From positions 1 to 58,107 of the forward strand of contig DASWMP010000277.1 in NCBI GenBank assembly GCA_036399695.1: a DNA stretch of 58,107 nucleotides. Reading direction: 5' to 3'. Made by a program: the position numbers and the translations under genes. Of this stretch, positions 43,550 through 53,453 are shown piece by piece; positions within the stretch are counted from its first letter, which is position 1, and the number at the start of each line of letters is the position of its first letter. Below the pieces are notes generated by a model, which was not told the DNA's origin, did no database searches, and worked only from the letters and a program-made list of their open reading frames with translations. This DNA comes from DASVEE01 sp036399695 (GTDB lineage Bacteria > Acidobacteriota > Thermoanaerobaculia > Gp7-AA8).

Positions 43550-46500
43550 TTATCTCCTTGTCTGTTTCGTCGAAGCGTGGAAGGGCGATGAGGCATGTCC
43601 GATCATCTGGAAGGCTCCCCATGCGCGAGGGGTGTTCCGCGATGCATCCGGGTCGCTCCGCATCTCGAGCTGCGCGAGCCGCAAGGCGTCGCCGGCTTCA
43701 GTACCGGCGCTGTAGTGGCGATGAAATCGGACGAGCAGTTCCTCGGTCTCCTGCTGTGCGCTGACGTTCCACAACGTGCCGATCACACCCGGCACACCGG
43801 CAATGACGAGAGGCCTCACGAGCGGCGCGAGCCCTTCTGGTCCGACCGACGTGCCGCCGGCGCTGCTGCATGCCGCCAACACAGCGAGCCGTGCGTTTTG
43901 CAGCCGCAGCTCGCGCAACAGGCGCTCGGCGTCGAGCGCACCCCTGTCGTTTTCAGCCGGCGCCAGCATGAAGAACGAGCGGGACGGAACCTCGGGATTG
44001 GCAACGCCATGCGCAGCAAGGTGAATCACAGTGCTGCGCGCGGCGAGATCGAGAAATTTCGGTACGGTGGCATCTCCGCGGACGAGCGGTTGGACGGGCA
44101 GCAATCGCGCATAGATCTGCCGGATGCGGCCGATGGAAAGGCCCGGCACTGACTGCTGCAGTCCGCGTGTGAGCTCCGGGTCGCCGGCGAACGCTGGATC
44201 TCCGACGATCAGCACCGATTCCGGTGCGCGCGTCGCGAGCTCGCGGTCGCGGTCGAGGGAGAACGCGTAGAACGTGGCGCTTCCGGCGACGGAGAGGCGA
44301 TGCCGTTCGATCATCACGGCGTTCCCGCGGCCTAGTGCCGAGAAAGGCAGACCGTGCATCGCACGGTCAGGCACGATGACGATGCGCGGCAGCGACCCTG
44401 GCGGATGCACCTCGGCGACGCGCTCGAGAGCGCGCTCGAAAAGGGCGGCGTACGGAGCGGCCAGCGCGGCCCTGAACCGCTCATCATCGCGGCGGTCGGC
44501 GTGCTGCTGTAATGCCGAAGTCCAGGCTGCGATCTGTTCGTTGCCGACCGGGAGCGTGTGCCACTCCGCCGCTCCGCGCCGGACGATCCACAAAATCGTG
44601 CGATCGTCGAGAACCGCGTATTGGAGCAGATACGTTCCTTCGGGAAGCGTTTGCTTGACCAGATCGAGAGTGAGCGGCGTCCGATCCTTCAGCCATTCCG
44701 TAAAGGCGCTTGGCAGGTCGGCCCGCTGCAACACGACGTGGGCGGGCTCGTACACGCGTGCTTCCTCGGCGCGATCGAAGGCCGCGGCCATGTCGCCGCG
44801 CTCTGCCAGCAGCCGGACCAGACGACGATAGGGCTCCTGCGGTCGCGACAGATACGCAGACCAGAGACGGACGTCGAGCGGCACCTGCACGGATGTGCGA
44901 CTCTTCAGTATCTCACCAGCTTCCGCCCGCAACGCGGCCACCGCCTCCTGTACGTCACTTAGCTCCGCCGCGCCGTTGCGGTCGCGGCGATACAGTTCAG
45001 CGCGCTGCAGCAGCAAGGAGGCGAGCAGCGTGCGGTAGTGCGTTTGTGCCGCCCGCTCGATCGCGAGGGTCAGCAACCTGATCGCCTCCGGGCGATTCTT
45101 CGGCGCGACGATGTGCGCGCGCGCCTCGGCGAGCCGCGCCTGATAGCCGTTCGTGATGACGCTGCTCGACAGTCCGGGGAAGTCGCCGATGAGCCGCGTC
45201 GCCTCGGCGAGGTCGACGCTCGCTCCCCGCACGTCGCCGGCATGTGCGCGGATGCTCGCACGCGCCCGCAATGCAATCCCGAGATGGCGGCGCACTTGCG
45301 GGACGAACTGTTCCGCCGTATGCGGCAGCTCGTCCTGAAGCATGCGGACGGCCGCGTCCTGGTAACGGAGTCCGATGCCGGCCTCCTCGGCCTCGACGGC
45401 CGCACGTGCCGATTCACCCAGGATGACGTGGCGTGTCGTGGTGTCGGCCGAGGATGCGTACTGGCCCGTCCGGCCGATCTGCCGCCACGCCCCTTCCAGA
45501 TCGCCGATCTCGAGGTAGAGCCCGATCGTGCGCGAGTGCACGTTCGCGAGGTTCTCCACGTCGTGCGAGGCCTCGTAGATTGCGCGTGCCGTGTCGTACT
45601 CAGCGAGCGACTGGAGATGGCTTCCTTTGACCACGAAGTAGTAGCCGCGCGCGGTGTGCACGCGTGCGAGGAGATAGTGGTAAGAGCTGCGTCGTGCCTC
45701 GCGCTCGATCGTGCGCAGCCCGTCCCACGCGGCGTCGAACTGACGGGCCTGCGTGAGTGCGGTGATCCGGCCGAGCGCCGCGCCGAAACGGAGGGGACTC
45801 CGGGCGCGGGTGAACGCGCGCTCGGCGCGCTCATATTGAAGCTGTGGCCGCTCTTCTCCGAGGTCGCGTTGACGTTTGCGGGCATTCGCCAGCTCGCGAT
45901 GACCTTCCTGCAATGCGGCGATGGTCTTGGCGTCCCGCTCATTGCGAATGCGCGCGACCGCGTCGGCAATATAACGATCTTTGTTCAACGAGCTGAGGAC
46001 CGAGGCGATCGCCTCCGCAACGAGCAGCTTTTCTTCCGCTTCGTGCCGATTTCCTTCAGCCGCGGCGCGTGACCAGTCGCGCAGGAGCTCTTCTTCGATA
46101 TGGTTCTGCGCCGATGCGCGAAAGGGATCGATCAGGTCCGCGAGCGCCTTCGGGTCGCCGTGGGACGATGCGATCGCATCCCGCAGCCGCCCTGCATTGA
46201 GGCGCCACTGCACGGCGCGTCCGCGCGCCTGTTCGGCGCGAAGGCGTTTCGCATGCGTCTCCGCTTCGTCTCGCCATCCAGCAGGCGCTTCTCTGCCGAG
46301 AGATGTCCAGAGCGCGAGTGCTTCGTCGAGGAAGCCAAGGCCCTCGGCCGCGAGAGCGGCATTGAAGCGAGCCGGCACGAGGCTGCGGTCGAGCTGCAAT
46401 GCCGCTTCGGCGGCGGCCAGGGCGTGCACGTAATCCGAGGGCCGGTCCTGCCGCCCTGCACGCACGAGATGCGCGGCCGCAAGGTCGCTCAGGACTGCGG

Positions 46501-46885
46501 GGTCGCGCCGTCCCCGGGCCCGCGCGTCCAGTGTTTTCACCACCGCGTCCGTGCAGACCGGCGCCCAAGCCAGCAATTCGACTGCGTCTTCGTGAGTCGG
46601 CATCATCAGGTCACAGCTACCGAGGTCAATGGACACGAAACGGGCAGGCGGGGTTGCGATCGCGCAGCGGATCTCCTGATGTGTGCTCCCGCTGACGCTT
46701 TGTGACTCGCAACGGTGCCATTGCTCGAATCCGGTCAGCCACGGCTCGACGACGCGTGGTCCTGGGTCACGGCGAACGGCCGGCGGCGACTCAGGTGAGC
46801 GCGCTTCGCGCCTGCAGGCGGCCACGACAAGTGCGAAAAGAAAAAGCGATATCCACGATCGGGCAACGGGGACCGAATTCCGCAA
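43550..46885 (-). CDS. TPR-CHAT lipoprotein
   Basis: A 1111-aa protein. The signal sequence ends in FALVVAACRR, a lipobox with Cys24, so it should be a lipoprotein. Helical TPR-like repeats fill residues 130-700, followed by a CHAT domain with H959 in VIHLAAHGVANP and C1006 in VLAACSSAGG, then PGVIGTLWNVS. Both catalytic residues are present. The start is TTG 46885, supported by GGAG six bases upstream and by the signal peptide that directly follows; no ATG or GTG gives one. It is divergent from the ECF sigma gene over 66 bp. Such a pairing in Acidobacteriota suggests the sigma factor controls this gene and probably the 355-aa gene. Confidence 0.88.
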   Translation of the reverse strand: MRNSVPVARSWISLFLFALVVAACRREARSPESPPAVRRDPGPRVVEPWLTGFEQWHRCESQSVSGSTHQEIRCAIATPPARFVSIDLGSCDLMMPTHEDAVELLAWAPVCTDAVVKTLDARARGRRDPAVLSDLAAAHLVRAGRQDRPSDYVHALAAAEAALQLDRSLVPARFNAALAAEGLGFLDEALALWTSLGREAPAGWRDEAETHAKRLRAEQARGRAVQWRLNAGRLRDAIASSHGDPKALADLIDPFRASAQNHIEEELLRDWSRAAAEGNRHEAEEKLLVAEAIASVLSSLNKDRYIADAVARIRNERDAKTIAALQEGHRELANARKRQRDLGEERPQLQYERAERAFTRARSPLRFGAALGRITALTQARQFDAAWDGLRTIEREARRSSYHYLLARVHTARGYYFVVKGSHLQSLAEYDTARAIYEASHDVENLANVHSRTIGLYLEIGDLEGAWRQIGRTGQYASSADTTTRHVILGESARAAVEAEEAGIGLRYQDAAVRMLQDELPHTAEQFVPQVRRHLGIALRARASIRAHAGDVRGASVDLAEATRLIGDFPGLSSSVITNGYQARLAEARAHIVAPKNRPEAIRLLTLAIERAAQTHYRTLLASLLLQRAELYRRDRNGAAELSDVQEAVAALRAEAGEILKSRTSVQVPLDVRLWSAYLSRPQEPYRRLVRLLAERGDMAAAFDRAEEARVYEPAHVVLQRADLPSAFTEWLKDRTPLTLDLVKQTLPEGTYLLQYAVLDDRTILWIVRRGAAEWHTLPVGNEQIAAWTSALQQHADRRDDERFRAALAAPYAALFERALERVAEVHPPGSLPRIVIVPDRAMHGLPFSALGRGNAVMIERHRLSVAGSATFYAFSLDRDRELATRAPESVLIVGDPAFAGDPELTRGLQQSVPGLSIGRIRQIYARLLPVQPLVRGDATVPKFLDLAARSTVIHLAAHGVANPEVPSRSFFMLAPAENDRGALDAERLLRELRLQNARLAVLAACSSAGGTSVGPEGLAPLVRPLVIAGVPGVIGTLWNVSAQQETEELLVRFHRHYSAGTEAGDALRLAQLEMRSDPDASRNTPRAWGAFQMIGHASSPFHASTKQTRR

Positions 46886-46951
46886 TGGCGGCTCCAGGCG
46901 GCAACAATGATTATCGAATGAGAGAGTTAGGGCATGATATAGGAAGCCCGA
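46886..46951. promoter_or_regulatory. divergent promoter region, CHAT lipoprotein and ECF sigma
   Basis: This 66-bp gap separates the divergent starts at 46885 and 46952, so both promoters must lie in or near it. It is AT-richer than its surroundings (ATGATTATCGAATG, then GATATAGG before the sigma start). AGGAAG precedes the ATG at 46952. No exact -35/-10 pair can be fixed by eye. Confidence 0.5.
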
Positions 46952-47473
46952 ATGGCGGACGAGAAGGACAGGCGGTTCGAAGAGCTGTACGAGTATTACC
47001 CCGGCGCGGTGGCGTTCCTGCGGAATTTCGGATTTTCAGCCGAACAGGCGAACGACCTCGCCCAGGACGCCTTCGTTCGTGTCCTTAAAGGTATTGACCG
47101 ATATCGCGGCGAGGCGCGATGGGCCTACGTGAAGCAAACGGTGCGCAACGTCGCCATGAACGAAATACGGGCGCGGCACACGGCAAAGCGGGACGGACAG
47201 ACCGTCTCTGACGAACTGCTCGTCGGCGTTCGTGATACGAAGACACCGTCACCCGAGGCGGCCATGGAAACGAAGGAGACGTCGAAACGGCTGCGCGACG
47301 CGGTCGCGAAACTGAAGCCGGAGGACCGGACGGTTCTGCTGTTGCACCTCGCAGGACGCTCCTATGACGACATGGTCTCTGCACTGGGGATCTCGCTGTC
47401 CGCAGTGAAGTCGCGGCTCAACGCCGCGCGCAACCGGCTGAAGGCCCTGCTCGGCGAAGATCCGGGTCTGTGA
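46952..47473 (+). CDS. ECF-type RNA polymerase sigma factor
   Basis: A 173-aa sigma-70 family protein. Region 2 appears as LAQDAFVRVLKGIDRYRGEARWAYVKQTVRNVAMNEIR and region 4 as LKPEDRTVLLLHLAG followed by ALGISLSAVKSRLNAARNRLK; region 3 is replaced by a short linker, as in the extracytoplasmic-function group. It should direct RNA polymerase to a small set of promoters. The anti-sigma-like gene follows after 4-7 bp, and the divergent CHAT lipoprotein is a candidate target. It may also activate the large minus operon, since that lies just downstream of the CHAT genes. Confidence 0.93.
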   Translation: MADEKDRRFEELYEYYPGAVAFLRNFGFSAEQANDLAQDAFVRVLKGIDRYRGEARWAYVKQTVRNVAMNEIRARHTAKRDGQTVSDELLVGVRDTKTPSPEAAMETKETSKRLRDAVAKLKPEDRTVLLLHLAGRSYDDMVSALGISLSAVKSRLNAARNRLKALLGEDPGL

Positions 47474-47477
47474 GGAT

Positions 47478-48233
47478 GTGATGATTACGAAATCCGACTG
47501 GCAGACTGCGTACGATGACATCATCGAGGATGGCCGCGCGCGTCTGGGTCCGCCCCCCACCGTTGAAAAGATCGAAGCTCTTCGCGACGGCAAGTTGCAG
47601 GAAGACGAGGCGGAGCGCGTTCGCGAGATGCTCGCGCATTACCCCGACCTCGTGCGCGCGCTTACTGCGCCGTTCCCGCGCGACGGCGCGGGGCTCGTGA
47701 CCGATGAAGAAGTCGCAGCCGGCATGGCCAGACTGAAGGAACGTGTCCATCGCGAAGCCGAGGGGATACAGCCTCCGGTACGCGTCGAGACGCGCCGCCC
47801 GGTCCGCCGCATCCTCGCGCGTGCGGCGGCGGTCGTGGTGCTGGTCGGCGGCGCCGCGCTGGCTTACAGAATGGTGAACCGCTTCGACGGCGTGCCCGTG
47901 CTGCTCTCTGCCGACGGTCAACTCGCCGCGCCAAGCCGTTCCGCCGGCCAGACGCCGCATCAACTGTCGACCGAGACCGACTACCTCCTCAAACCGGCAT
48001 TCCGCCCCGCCCAGCCTTACCGCGCCTATCAACTCGAGTTATTCGACCTCTCAGACGCCACGCCCCGCTCGATCCGTGCTTGGCGCGGCATCGAGCGCGT
48101 CCCCGACGGCTCATTCCCGGTCGAGCTCTCCACGCACGGACTGGGCGAGGGCCGCTACCGCCTGGTGCTCTACGGCATCGACGAGAAGCCTGTTCCCCTG
48201 GCTTCGTACACGATCCGTCTAACCGCCCCGTAA
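47478..48233 (+). CDS. single-pass protein, probable anti-sigma-like regulator
   Basis: A 251-aa protein. The N-terminal 110 residues are cytosolic and helical (EKIEALRDGKLQEDEAERVREMLAHYPDLV), a pattern common in proteins encoded after ECF sigma factors in this lineage, although the HxxxCxxC zinc motif of classical anti-sigma factors is absent. One membrane helix (about 113-132, ARAAAVVVLVGGAALAYRM) leads to a beta-rich domain outside. The start is GTG 47478 or ATG 47481, just after the sigma stop. Topology and position suggest it holds the sigma factor inactive until an envelope signal arrives; that is an inference. A weak hairpin (48346-48360) downstream could terminate the transcript. Confidence 0.65.
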   Translation: MMITKSDWQTAYDDIIEDGRARLGPPPTVEKIEALRDGKLQEDEAERVREMLAHYPDLVRALTAPFPRDGAGLVTDEEVAAGMARLKERVHREAEGIQPPVRVETRRPVRRILARAAAVVVLVGGAALAYRMVNRFDGVPVLLSADGQLAAPSRSAGQTPHQLSTETDYLLKPAFRPAQPYRAYQLELFDLSDATPRSIRAWRGIERVPDGSFPVELSTHGLGEGRYRLVLYGIDEKPVPLASYTIRLTAP

Positions 48234-48470
48234 CCGCCGATTTTTGGAGGTCGTCTTGCTCACCGCCACCTGCGGGCGCGAGCAGCGCGACGGCCCTGCC
48301 AATTCTGGCTCCAACGCACGTACTGATGACGCGCTGAAAACACGACGCCGCTTTTCGGCGGCTGGTGAGCAACTAATTCTGCTTTGTCACTGTCGATTAG
48401 GTGCTCGGGAGATTGGCCTCGTCGTTGGAAGCGCCTTCGGAGGAGGTCGATCAGCCGAGCGAGATCGCCG

Positions 48471-49112
48471 TCAGTCCACCCGCACCAGGCCTTGCCGGAT
48501 GGCCTTCGTTGCTGCTTCGGTGCGGTCGCGGACGCCCAGCTTGTCGAGGATGTTCTTCACATGACCCTTGACCGTCTCCTCGGAGACGCCGAGCGTCTGG
48601 GCGATCCGGCGGTTGCGGTGGCCGGGGACCAGGAGCTCGAGCACCTGTTGCTCGCGGTCCGTCAGGCGGGCGGCCATCTGCGAGTCCTCGAGCAGCTCGG
48701 CTGCGGCGGCCGAGAAATAGCGGCGGCCGGCGTGGGCGGCGCGTACGGCGGCCACGATCTCGGCCGAATCCGCGCTCTTCAACACACAACCGACGGCGCC
48801 TGCTTTGACGGCGTCGTGCACCTCGTTCTCGGTGCCGTATCCCGTCAGCATGACGGCGCGGCAGAATGGCGCCGCTTTTCTGAGCATGCGCACCACCTCG
48901 ATGCCGGAGCCGGACCCGAGTCGCACGTCGACCAGCGCGACGTCACAACCGTCGCGGGACAACGTCAACGCGGACTGCTCGCCGGAAGCCTCGCCGATGA
49001 TCGCGATGTCGCGGTGTTGCTCGAAGAGCGCACGAAGTCCCTGGCGGATCACGGCATGGTCGTCGACGATCAGGAGTCGAATGCGACCGCTCGATAGTCC
49101 AGCAACAGTCAT
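48471..49112 (-). CDS. NarL/FixJ-type response regulator
   Basis: A 213-aa two-domain regulator. The receiver domain has LLIVDDH (D17, D18), phosphoacceptor D62 in VALVDVRL, and K112 in VLKSAD. The C-terminal LuxR-type helix-turn-helix reads LTDREQQVLELL then IAQTLGVSEETVKGHVKNIL. It would bind DNA as a dimer after phosphorylation by the kinase encoded 73 bp upstream on the same strand, with which it forms a clear two-component pair. It ends 237 bp from the convergent anti-sigma-like gene, and this gap contains only the weak hairpin noted there. Confidence 0.93.
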   Translation of the reverse strand: MTVAGLSSGRIRLLIVDDHAVIRQGLRALFEQHRDIAIIGEASGEQSALTLSRDGCDVALVDVRLGSGSGIEVVRMLRKAAPFCRAVMLTGYGTENEVHDAVKAGAVGCVLKSADSAEIVAAVRAAHAGRRYFSAAAAELLEDSQMAARLTDREQQVLELLVPGHRNRRIAQTLGVSEETVKGHVKNILDKLGVRDRTEAATKAIRQGLVRVD

Positions 49113-49185
49113 GGCTGCTCTCCCGGGGCGATTGTTATTTGAGTAGAGCGAGTATAGCAGTGCGCCTCTCAGGCACGCCCTGACG

Positions 49186-52122
49186 TCATCCTGGTGCCTC
49201 GACGGCGATCTCGAAGCCGCCTTCCGGATGGCGGCGCGCCGTCATCGTCGCCCCGATCCGTTCGGCGCGCTCGCGCATGCCGCGGAGACCATGTCCATTG
49301 GACGCCGCCTCTCCGGCCTCGGTTAGCGTGACGCCGCGACCGTCGTCGCGCACCTGCAGCAGGACGGATTCGGGCCGGTACTCGACAGTGACACTGACCG
49401 AGCTGGCGTTCGCATGCCGGAGCGCATTCGTGATCGCCTCCTGCCCGATCCTCAGGAGATGGTTCTCCATGCCGGCACTGCGCAGCCGCCGGCGAGTCCC
49501 GATGACCTCCACGCCGGCGGTCACCGGAAGGCCTTTCGTGAGCGACTCGATCATCGTGCCCAGCGCCTCAGCGAGATCCCCGTTCTCCAGGCTCGCGGAG
49601 CGGAGATTGTCGAGCGCGCGCCGTGCGTCGGCGAGCGTCGCGCGCACCAGACTCTTCCCGATCTGCAGATGTTCCGCTGCCCGTTCCGGGCTCGGACTGC
49701 CCAACGCGCTGTCGATGCGCATGATCGTGGCGCTGAGCCCTTGCGCGAAGGTGTCGTGAATCTCGAGTGCGATCCGTTTTCGCTCCTCCACGATGGCCTC
49801 GTGGCGGAGCTGCAGCGCGCGCATCCGCCGATGGTCCACGAACCAGATCAGCGCCGTGACGGCGGCCGTGCACAAGGCGACGAACCACCACGTCTCATGA
49901 ATCGCGGGCAGGCGCCGCACGACGGCGCCGGTGGAGGAGGGAGTCCATGATTTCCCATCGGACGACGCCCGGACACGAAACTCGTAATCGCCCGCCGGAA
50001 GGTTCGTGTACTCGGCAATGCGCCGGTCGCCCGCGTCGACCCAACCGCGATCGAATCCGACGAGGCGGTGCCGGAAACGGACTTCCCGCGGGTCCGCAAA
50101 GCTCGGCGCCGTGTAGCGAAACTCGAGGCGATCGCGCGCGTCCTTCAGCTCCACGCGCGCCCGCGGCTCGAAGGGCCTGCCATTGACGCGCACGTCCTCG
50201 ACGCGCGGACGCAGGCGTGGCGCCGAAGCAGCGGCGCGTGGATCGACGACCGCGAGCCCGCCCGAGGTGGCGAACCAGATCCGGCCGTCGGAGCTCTTCC
50301 ATGCGCCCGGGGTGATGCCGAGGACGGCCTGTCCTGGCATGCCGTCCTCGGCGCCGTAGACGGTGGCCGACACCGTTCGTGCCGTGCCGTTCATCACGGC
50401 ATCGAGCTCCTGCCTCGACACATGGCAAAGGCCGGCCGCGGAGGCCAGCCAGAACGAGCCGCGGTCCTCCACGATCTGCACGATTGCAGGGGCGGGAAGC
50501 CCGTGCGCCGCGGTGTAGCTGAAAGTCTTCGCGCCATGAATGCGCATCAACCCGGAGAGTGTGCTGAGCCAGAGATCGCCGTCGTCGGTGATCGCGATCG
50601 CACCGGCCGACTCGGATGGAAGTTTCCGTCCGCGGTACATGTCGCTGAAACGCGTTCCGTCGAATACGGCCGGCCCACCCGATCCGCCGCCGCTCGAGAC
50701 CCAGACCCGTCCATCTTTGTCTTCGGTGATGATGGGCACGATGTCACCGCGCACGCCGTCCTTCGGTCCATACGCGATGAAGCGTCCGTCCACCTGCCGC
50801 GCCACGCCGCCCATGGTCCCGACCCACAAAGAGCCCTGCCGGTCGACGAAGAGCGCGACCACGAATGGACTGGGCAAACCGTCTTTCTGCGTGAAGGTCC
50901 GGACGACGCGATCTCCTTCCATCAGATGAACGCCTTGCCCGTAGGTTCCGACCCAGATTCCATTTCCGGCGCGCGCCGGGATTGCAGAGGTGATGAGGGT
51001 CTGGTGGAGGCCCGTCGACGCTGCGACGCTCGTCCAGCGCGCCTTGGCAGACTTGCCGTCCAGCCGGTTCAATCCGCCTTCCGTCCCGGCCCACATCGTG
51101 CCCTGCCGGTCCTGCGTGACGGTCCATACCGTCGAGCTCGAGAGTCCTTCGAGCTTCGTCTCCGGGAGGATGAAGCCGTCGCGAAGGTGATTCAGGCCGG
51201 CCACATGCGTGCCGACCCACAGCGAGCCCTCGTCGTCCTCATGAATCGAGTCGACGTAATCGTGAGACAGTCCTTCCGCGGTCCCGAGCCGGGACAACTG
51301 TCCATCCGCGGTGCGGCGCCAGAGCCCCGTACGCGCGCCGATCCAGAGATTGCCCTGGCGGTCGACGTGCAGCGCCCACACGTCTTGCCCGTCGAAGAGC
51401 GGGATGGGGTTGGGATTCACGAGCCGGCCGTTGCGCAGGCACAACAATCCGCGGGACATCGTTCCGAGCCAGAGGCGATCGCCTTCGGCGACGATGGAAA
51501 CGACAGGCGCGGGCACCGCATCGACGCGCGCGATCTGCGAGCCGTCGATGCGATAGAGACCTTCCGCCGCGCCGGCCCAGACGACGCCGTTCGTCCGTGC
51601 GAGCTTGTAGACGGCGCTCGGACCTTTCGCATACGAGTTCAGCCGCCCGTTTTCGTAGCGCTGGACGCCGCCCAGCGAGGCACCGAACCACATCGTGCCG
51701 GTTTTCTCGTCGCTCGCGATTCCGAACACACCGCGGAGTGCGTCGGTGCCGCGCACGAATTCGAACCGTCCCTCGCGAAGCATCGTGACGCCGCGCGCCG
51801 TGCCGATCCAGAGCGTACCGCTCCGGTCGGTGTGGAGCGCCACGATGTTGTTCGCTTTCAACTGCGGCGTCGTCGCGGTGTTGAAGATCTCGAAGCGGGT
51901 GCCGTCGTAGCGCGCCAGCCCTTCCGCGGTACCGATCCACATGTACCCGTCCGCGGTTTGCGCGAGCGCCTGAATCGAGTCCTGCGGAAGGCCCTGCCGC
52001 ACGCTCCACGATCGCCGTACGTACTGCGTCACCAGCCGGTTCGGGTCGAGCGCAAACGAGGGGAGCGCCACCACGACCGCGGCAAGGAGCGGAATCCATC
52101 GACGGCAGTGCAAGGCGGGCAC
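49186..52122 (-). CDS. beta-propeller sensor histidine kinase
   Basis: A 978-aa hybrid-type sensor kinase. Signal peptide (1-23), then two-component-regulator propeller repeats over about 600 residues, each with a form of D-G-xx-W-I/V-GT such as DGYMWIGTAEGLARYDG, then a Y_Y_Y domain (YTNLPAGDYEFRVRA), a membrane helix, a HisKA_3 dimerisation helix with the phospho-histidine in RKRIALEIHDTFAQG, and a HATPase_c domain with NALRHAN and DDGRGV, GHGLRGMRERA. The GTG at 52122 was chosen because GGAGGAG lies five bases upstream and it gives a clean signal peptide. It is the cognate kinase of the downstream NarL-type regulator. The propeller should bind an extracytoplasmic ligand, probably a glycan. 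Confidence 0.92.
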   Translation of the reverse strand: MPALHCRRWIPLLAAVVVALPSFALDPNRLVTQYVRRSWSVRQGLPQDSIQALAQTADGYMWIGTAEGLARYDGTRFEIFNTATTPQLKANNIVALHTDRSGTLWIGTARGVTMLREGRFEFVRGTDALRGVFGIASDEKTGTMWFGASLGGVQRYENGRLNSYAKGPSAVYKLARTNGVVWAGAAEGLYRIDGSQIARVDAVPAPVVSIVAEGDRLWLGTMSRGLLCLRNGRLVNPNPIPLFDGQDVWALHVDRQGNLWIGARTGLWRRTADGQLSRLGTAEGLSHDYVDSIHEDDEGSLWVGTHVAGLNHLRDGFILPETKLEGLSSSTVWTVTQDRQGTMWAGTEGGLNRLDGKSAKARWTSVAASTGLHQTLITSAIPARAGNGIWVGTYGQGVHLMEGDRVVRTFTQKDGLPSPFVVALFVDRQGSLWVGTMGGVARQVDGRFIAYGPKDGVRGDIVPIITEDKDGRVWVSSGGGSGGPAVFDGTRFSDMYRGRKLPSESAGAIAITDDGDLWLSTLSGLMRIHGAKTFSYTAAHGLPAPAIVQIVEDRGSFWLASAAGLCHVSRQELDAVMNGTARTVSATVYGAEDGMPGQAVLGITPGAWKSSDGRIWFATSGGLAVVDPRAAASAPRLRPRVEDVRVNGRPFEPRARVELKDARDRLEFRYTAPSFADPREVRFRHRLVGFDRGWVDAGDRRIAEYTNLPAGDYEFRVRASSDGKSWTPSSTGAVVRRLPAIHETWWFVALCTAAVTALIWFVDHRRMRALQLRHEAIVEERKRIALEIHDTFAQGLSATIMRIDSALGSPSPERAAEHLQIGKSLVRATLADARRALDNLRSASLENGDLAEALGTMIESLTKGLPVTAGVEVIGTRRRLRSAGMENHLLRIGQEAITNALRHANASSVSVTVEYRPESVLLQVRDDGRGVTLTEAGEAASNGHGLRGMRERAERIGATMTARRHPEGGFEIAVEAPG

Positions 52123-52241
52123 GCGCGCTCCTCCTGTCAACCACGATGCGGCGAAGGCTGGGATGCGCCTTCTCACCTCATACTACGTAGCGGACATATG
52201 GAAGTTTGCAGTGACGACCGTGTGTGTTCACTTTTCCGTTT

Positions 52242-53453
52242 TTACGATTGTTTCGGAGAATTTTCGGGGGCAGCGAACGCCGCGCCCTGGTCATCCTCAT
52301 ATCGGAAGTGGTGGCCAAACCGGACGAACGGTTTCTCGAACCACTCCCATGACACCGCGGCGATGAGGTAGACGACGGCAAACGACACGGCCGCCAGCCG
52401 CACGTCCTTCGCGTCGTTCCAGCGAAAGGCCGCATGCATCGCCCAGTTCAGCGGATGGTGCATCAGGTACAGGCCGTACGAAATCAGACCGGTGTAGGTG
52501 AGCGCTTTCCACCGCAGGAAAGGCAACCCGCCCTCGAGCGCGATCAGGAGCGTCGCCCCACACATCACGATGATGACCTCGTGGAAGAACGTAGCCAGCA
52601 GCGGCGATACCGGTGCCGGTGTCGGCGTGTGCAACGCGGACATCGTAGTCAGCGCGGCCGAGATGATCCAGACGATGCGCACGATCCGGCGTGGAATGAC
52701 GAAATCACGCGCGCGCATCCAGGCGAAGAGAACGCCGAGCATCAACGCGTCGAGGTGCGTGAACAGCAGCACCTGCGCCGCGAAGATGCCGTCCCGGCCC
52801 GCCTCGCCGATGAAGAAGTAACGGAGCACCGGCGCGAGCAGGAGGCAGCCGACCACGAGTACGAGTAACCGCTTCGAAGGGTTGAACCGCACGAGCGGCG
52901 GCAGCAACGCGTAGAACTGTTCCTCCACGGCGAGCGACCAGGTGATGGCCAGCAGTCCGATGCCGAAGTGGCCTTTCGCCGCCATCCAGAAGTTCTGCGT
53001 GAACGTCAGATACTGATACAGCGGCGGTCCGGGTGTACGCACGAACAGGTGATGCACGGCATAGCAACCGATCACGACCACGAGGTAGAGCGGCAGGATG
53101 CGGCAGAACCGGCGGATGTAGAACGCGCTGAAGTACGTCGGCGAGTGGCGATTCGCCATCAGGATGGAGCCGATGAGATATCCCGACAACACGAAGAACA
53201 GGTTGACGCCGATCCACCCCATCCGCGCCGGCGCGAGCGCATTGCGCAGCCACCCCTCTGCCGGTCTGTGCACCGGCTCGAGGTAATGAAACGCAATGAC
53301 GAGCAGTATCGCCACTCCCCGCAGCCCGTCGATCTCGGGAACGCGCGCTCTCAGCGACGGCAATACGATGGCGCTCGGTCCGCTACCCCGGTCGAGCGAG
53401 CCTTCGGCGCGCCCTCCGATGAACCGACGCACGACGGATGTCACTTTGCGCAC
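52242..53453 (-). CDS. acyltransferase 3 family membrane protein
   Basis: A 403-aa polytopic protein of the acyltransferase 3 (OafA/YrhL) family. The hallmark start is present, VPEIDGLRGVAILLVIAFHYLEP, with the conserved His that is needed for acyl transfer, followed by the R-x-x-R-I-L-P-x-Y block (RRFCRILPLYLVVVIG) and about ten membrane helices. Such proteins O-acylate exopolysaccharide, lipopolysaccharide or peptidoglycan sugars. There is no SGNH domain. The start GTG 53453 has no good ribosome binding site and the first 30 residues are not conserved, so the true start may be further in. It stands alone; no polysaccharide genes are nearby. Confidence 0.88.
   Translation of the reverse strand: MRKVTSVVRRFIGGRAEGSLDRGSGPSAIVLPSLRARVPEIDGLRGVAILLVIAFHYLEPVHRPAEGWLRNALAPARMGWIGVNLFFVLSGYLIGSILMANRHSPTYFSAFYIRRFCRILPLYLVVVIGCYAVHHLFVRTPGPPLYQYLTFTQNFWMAAKGHFGIGLLAITWSLAVEEQFYALLPPLVRFNPSKRLLVLVVGCLLLAPVLRYFFIGEAGRDGIFAAQVLLFTHLDALMLGVLFAWMRARDFVIPRRIVRIVWIISAALTTMSALHTPTPAPVSPLLATFFHEVIIVMCGATLLIALEGGLPFLRWKALTYTGLISYGLYLMHHPLNWAMHAAFRWNDAKDVRLAAVSFAVVYLIAAVSWEWFEKPFVRFGHHFRYEDDQGAAFAAPENSPKQS

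Noticed and set aside
50068..52371. Long plus-strand ORF of 767 codons opposite the propeller kinase
   Set aside because: It is an exact antisense shadow of a well-supported gene with clear domains. In high-GC DNA long open antisense frames are expected, and this one is rich in Arg, Pro and His with no domain or ribosome binding site.
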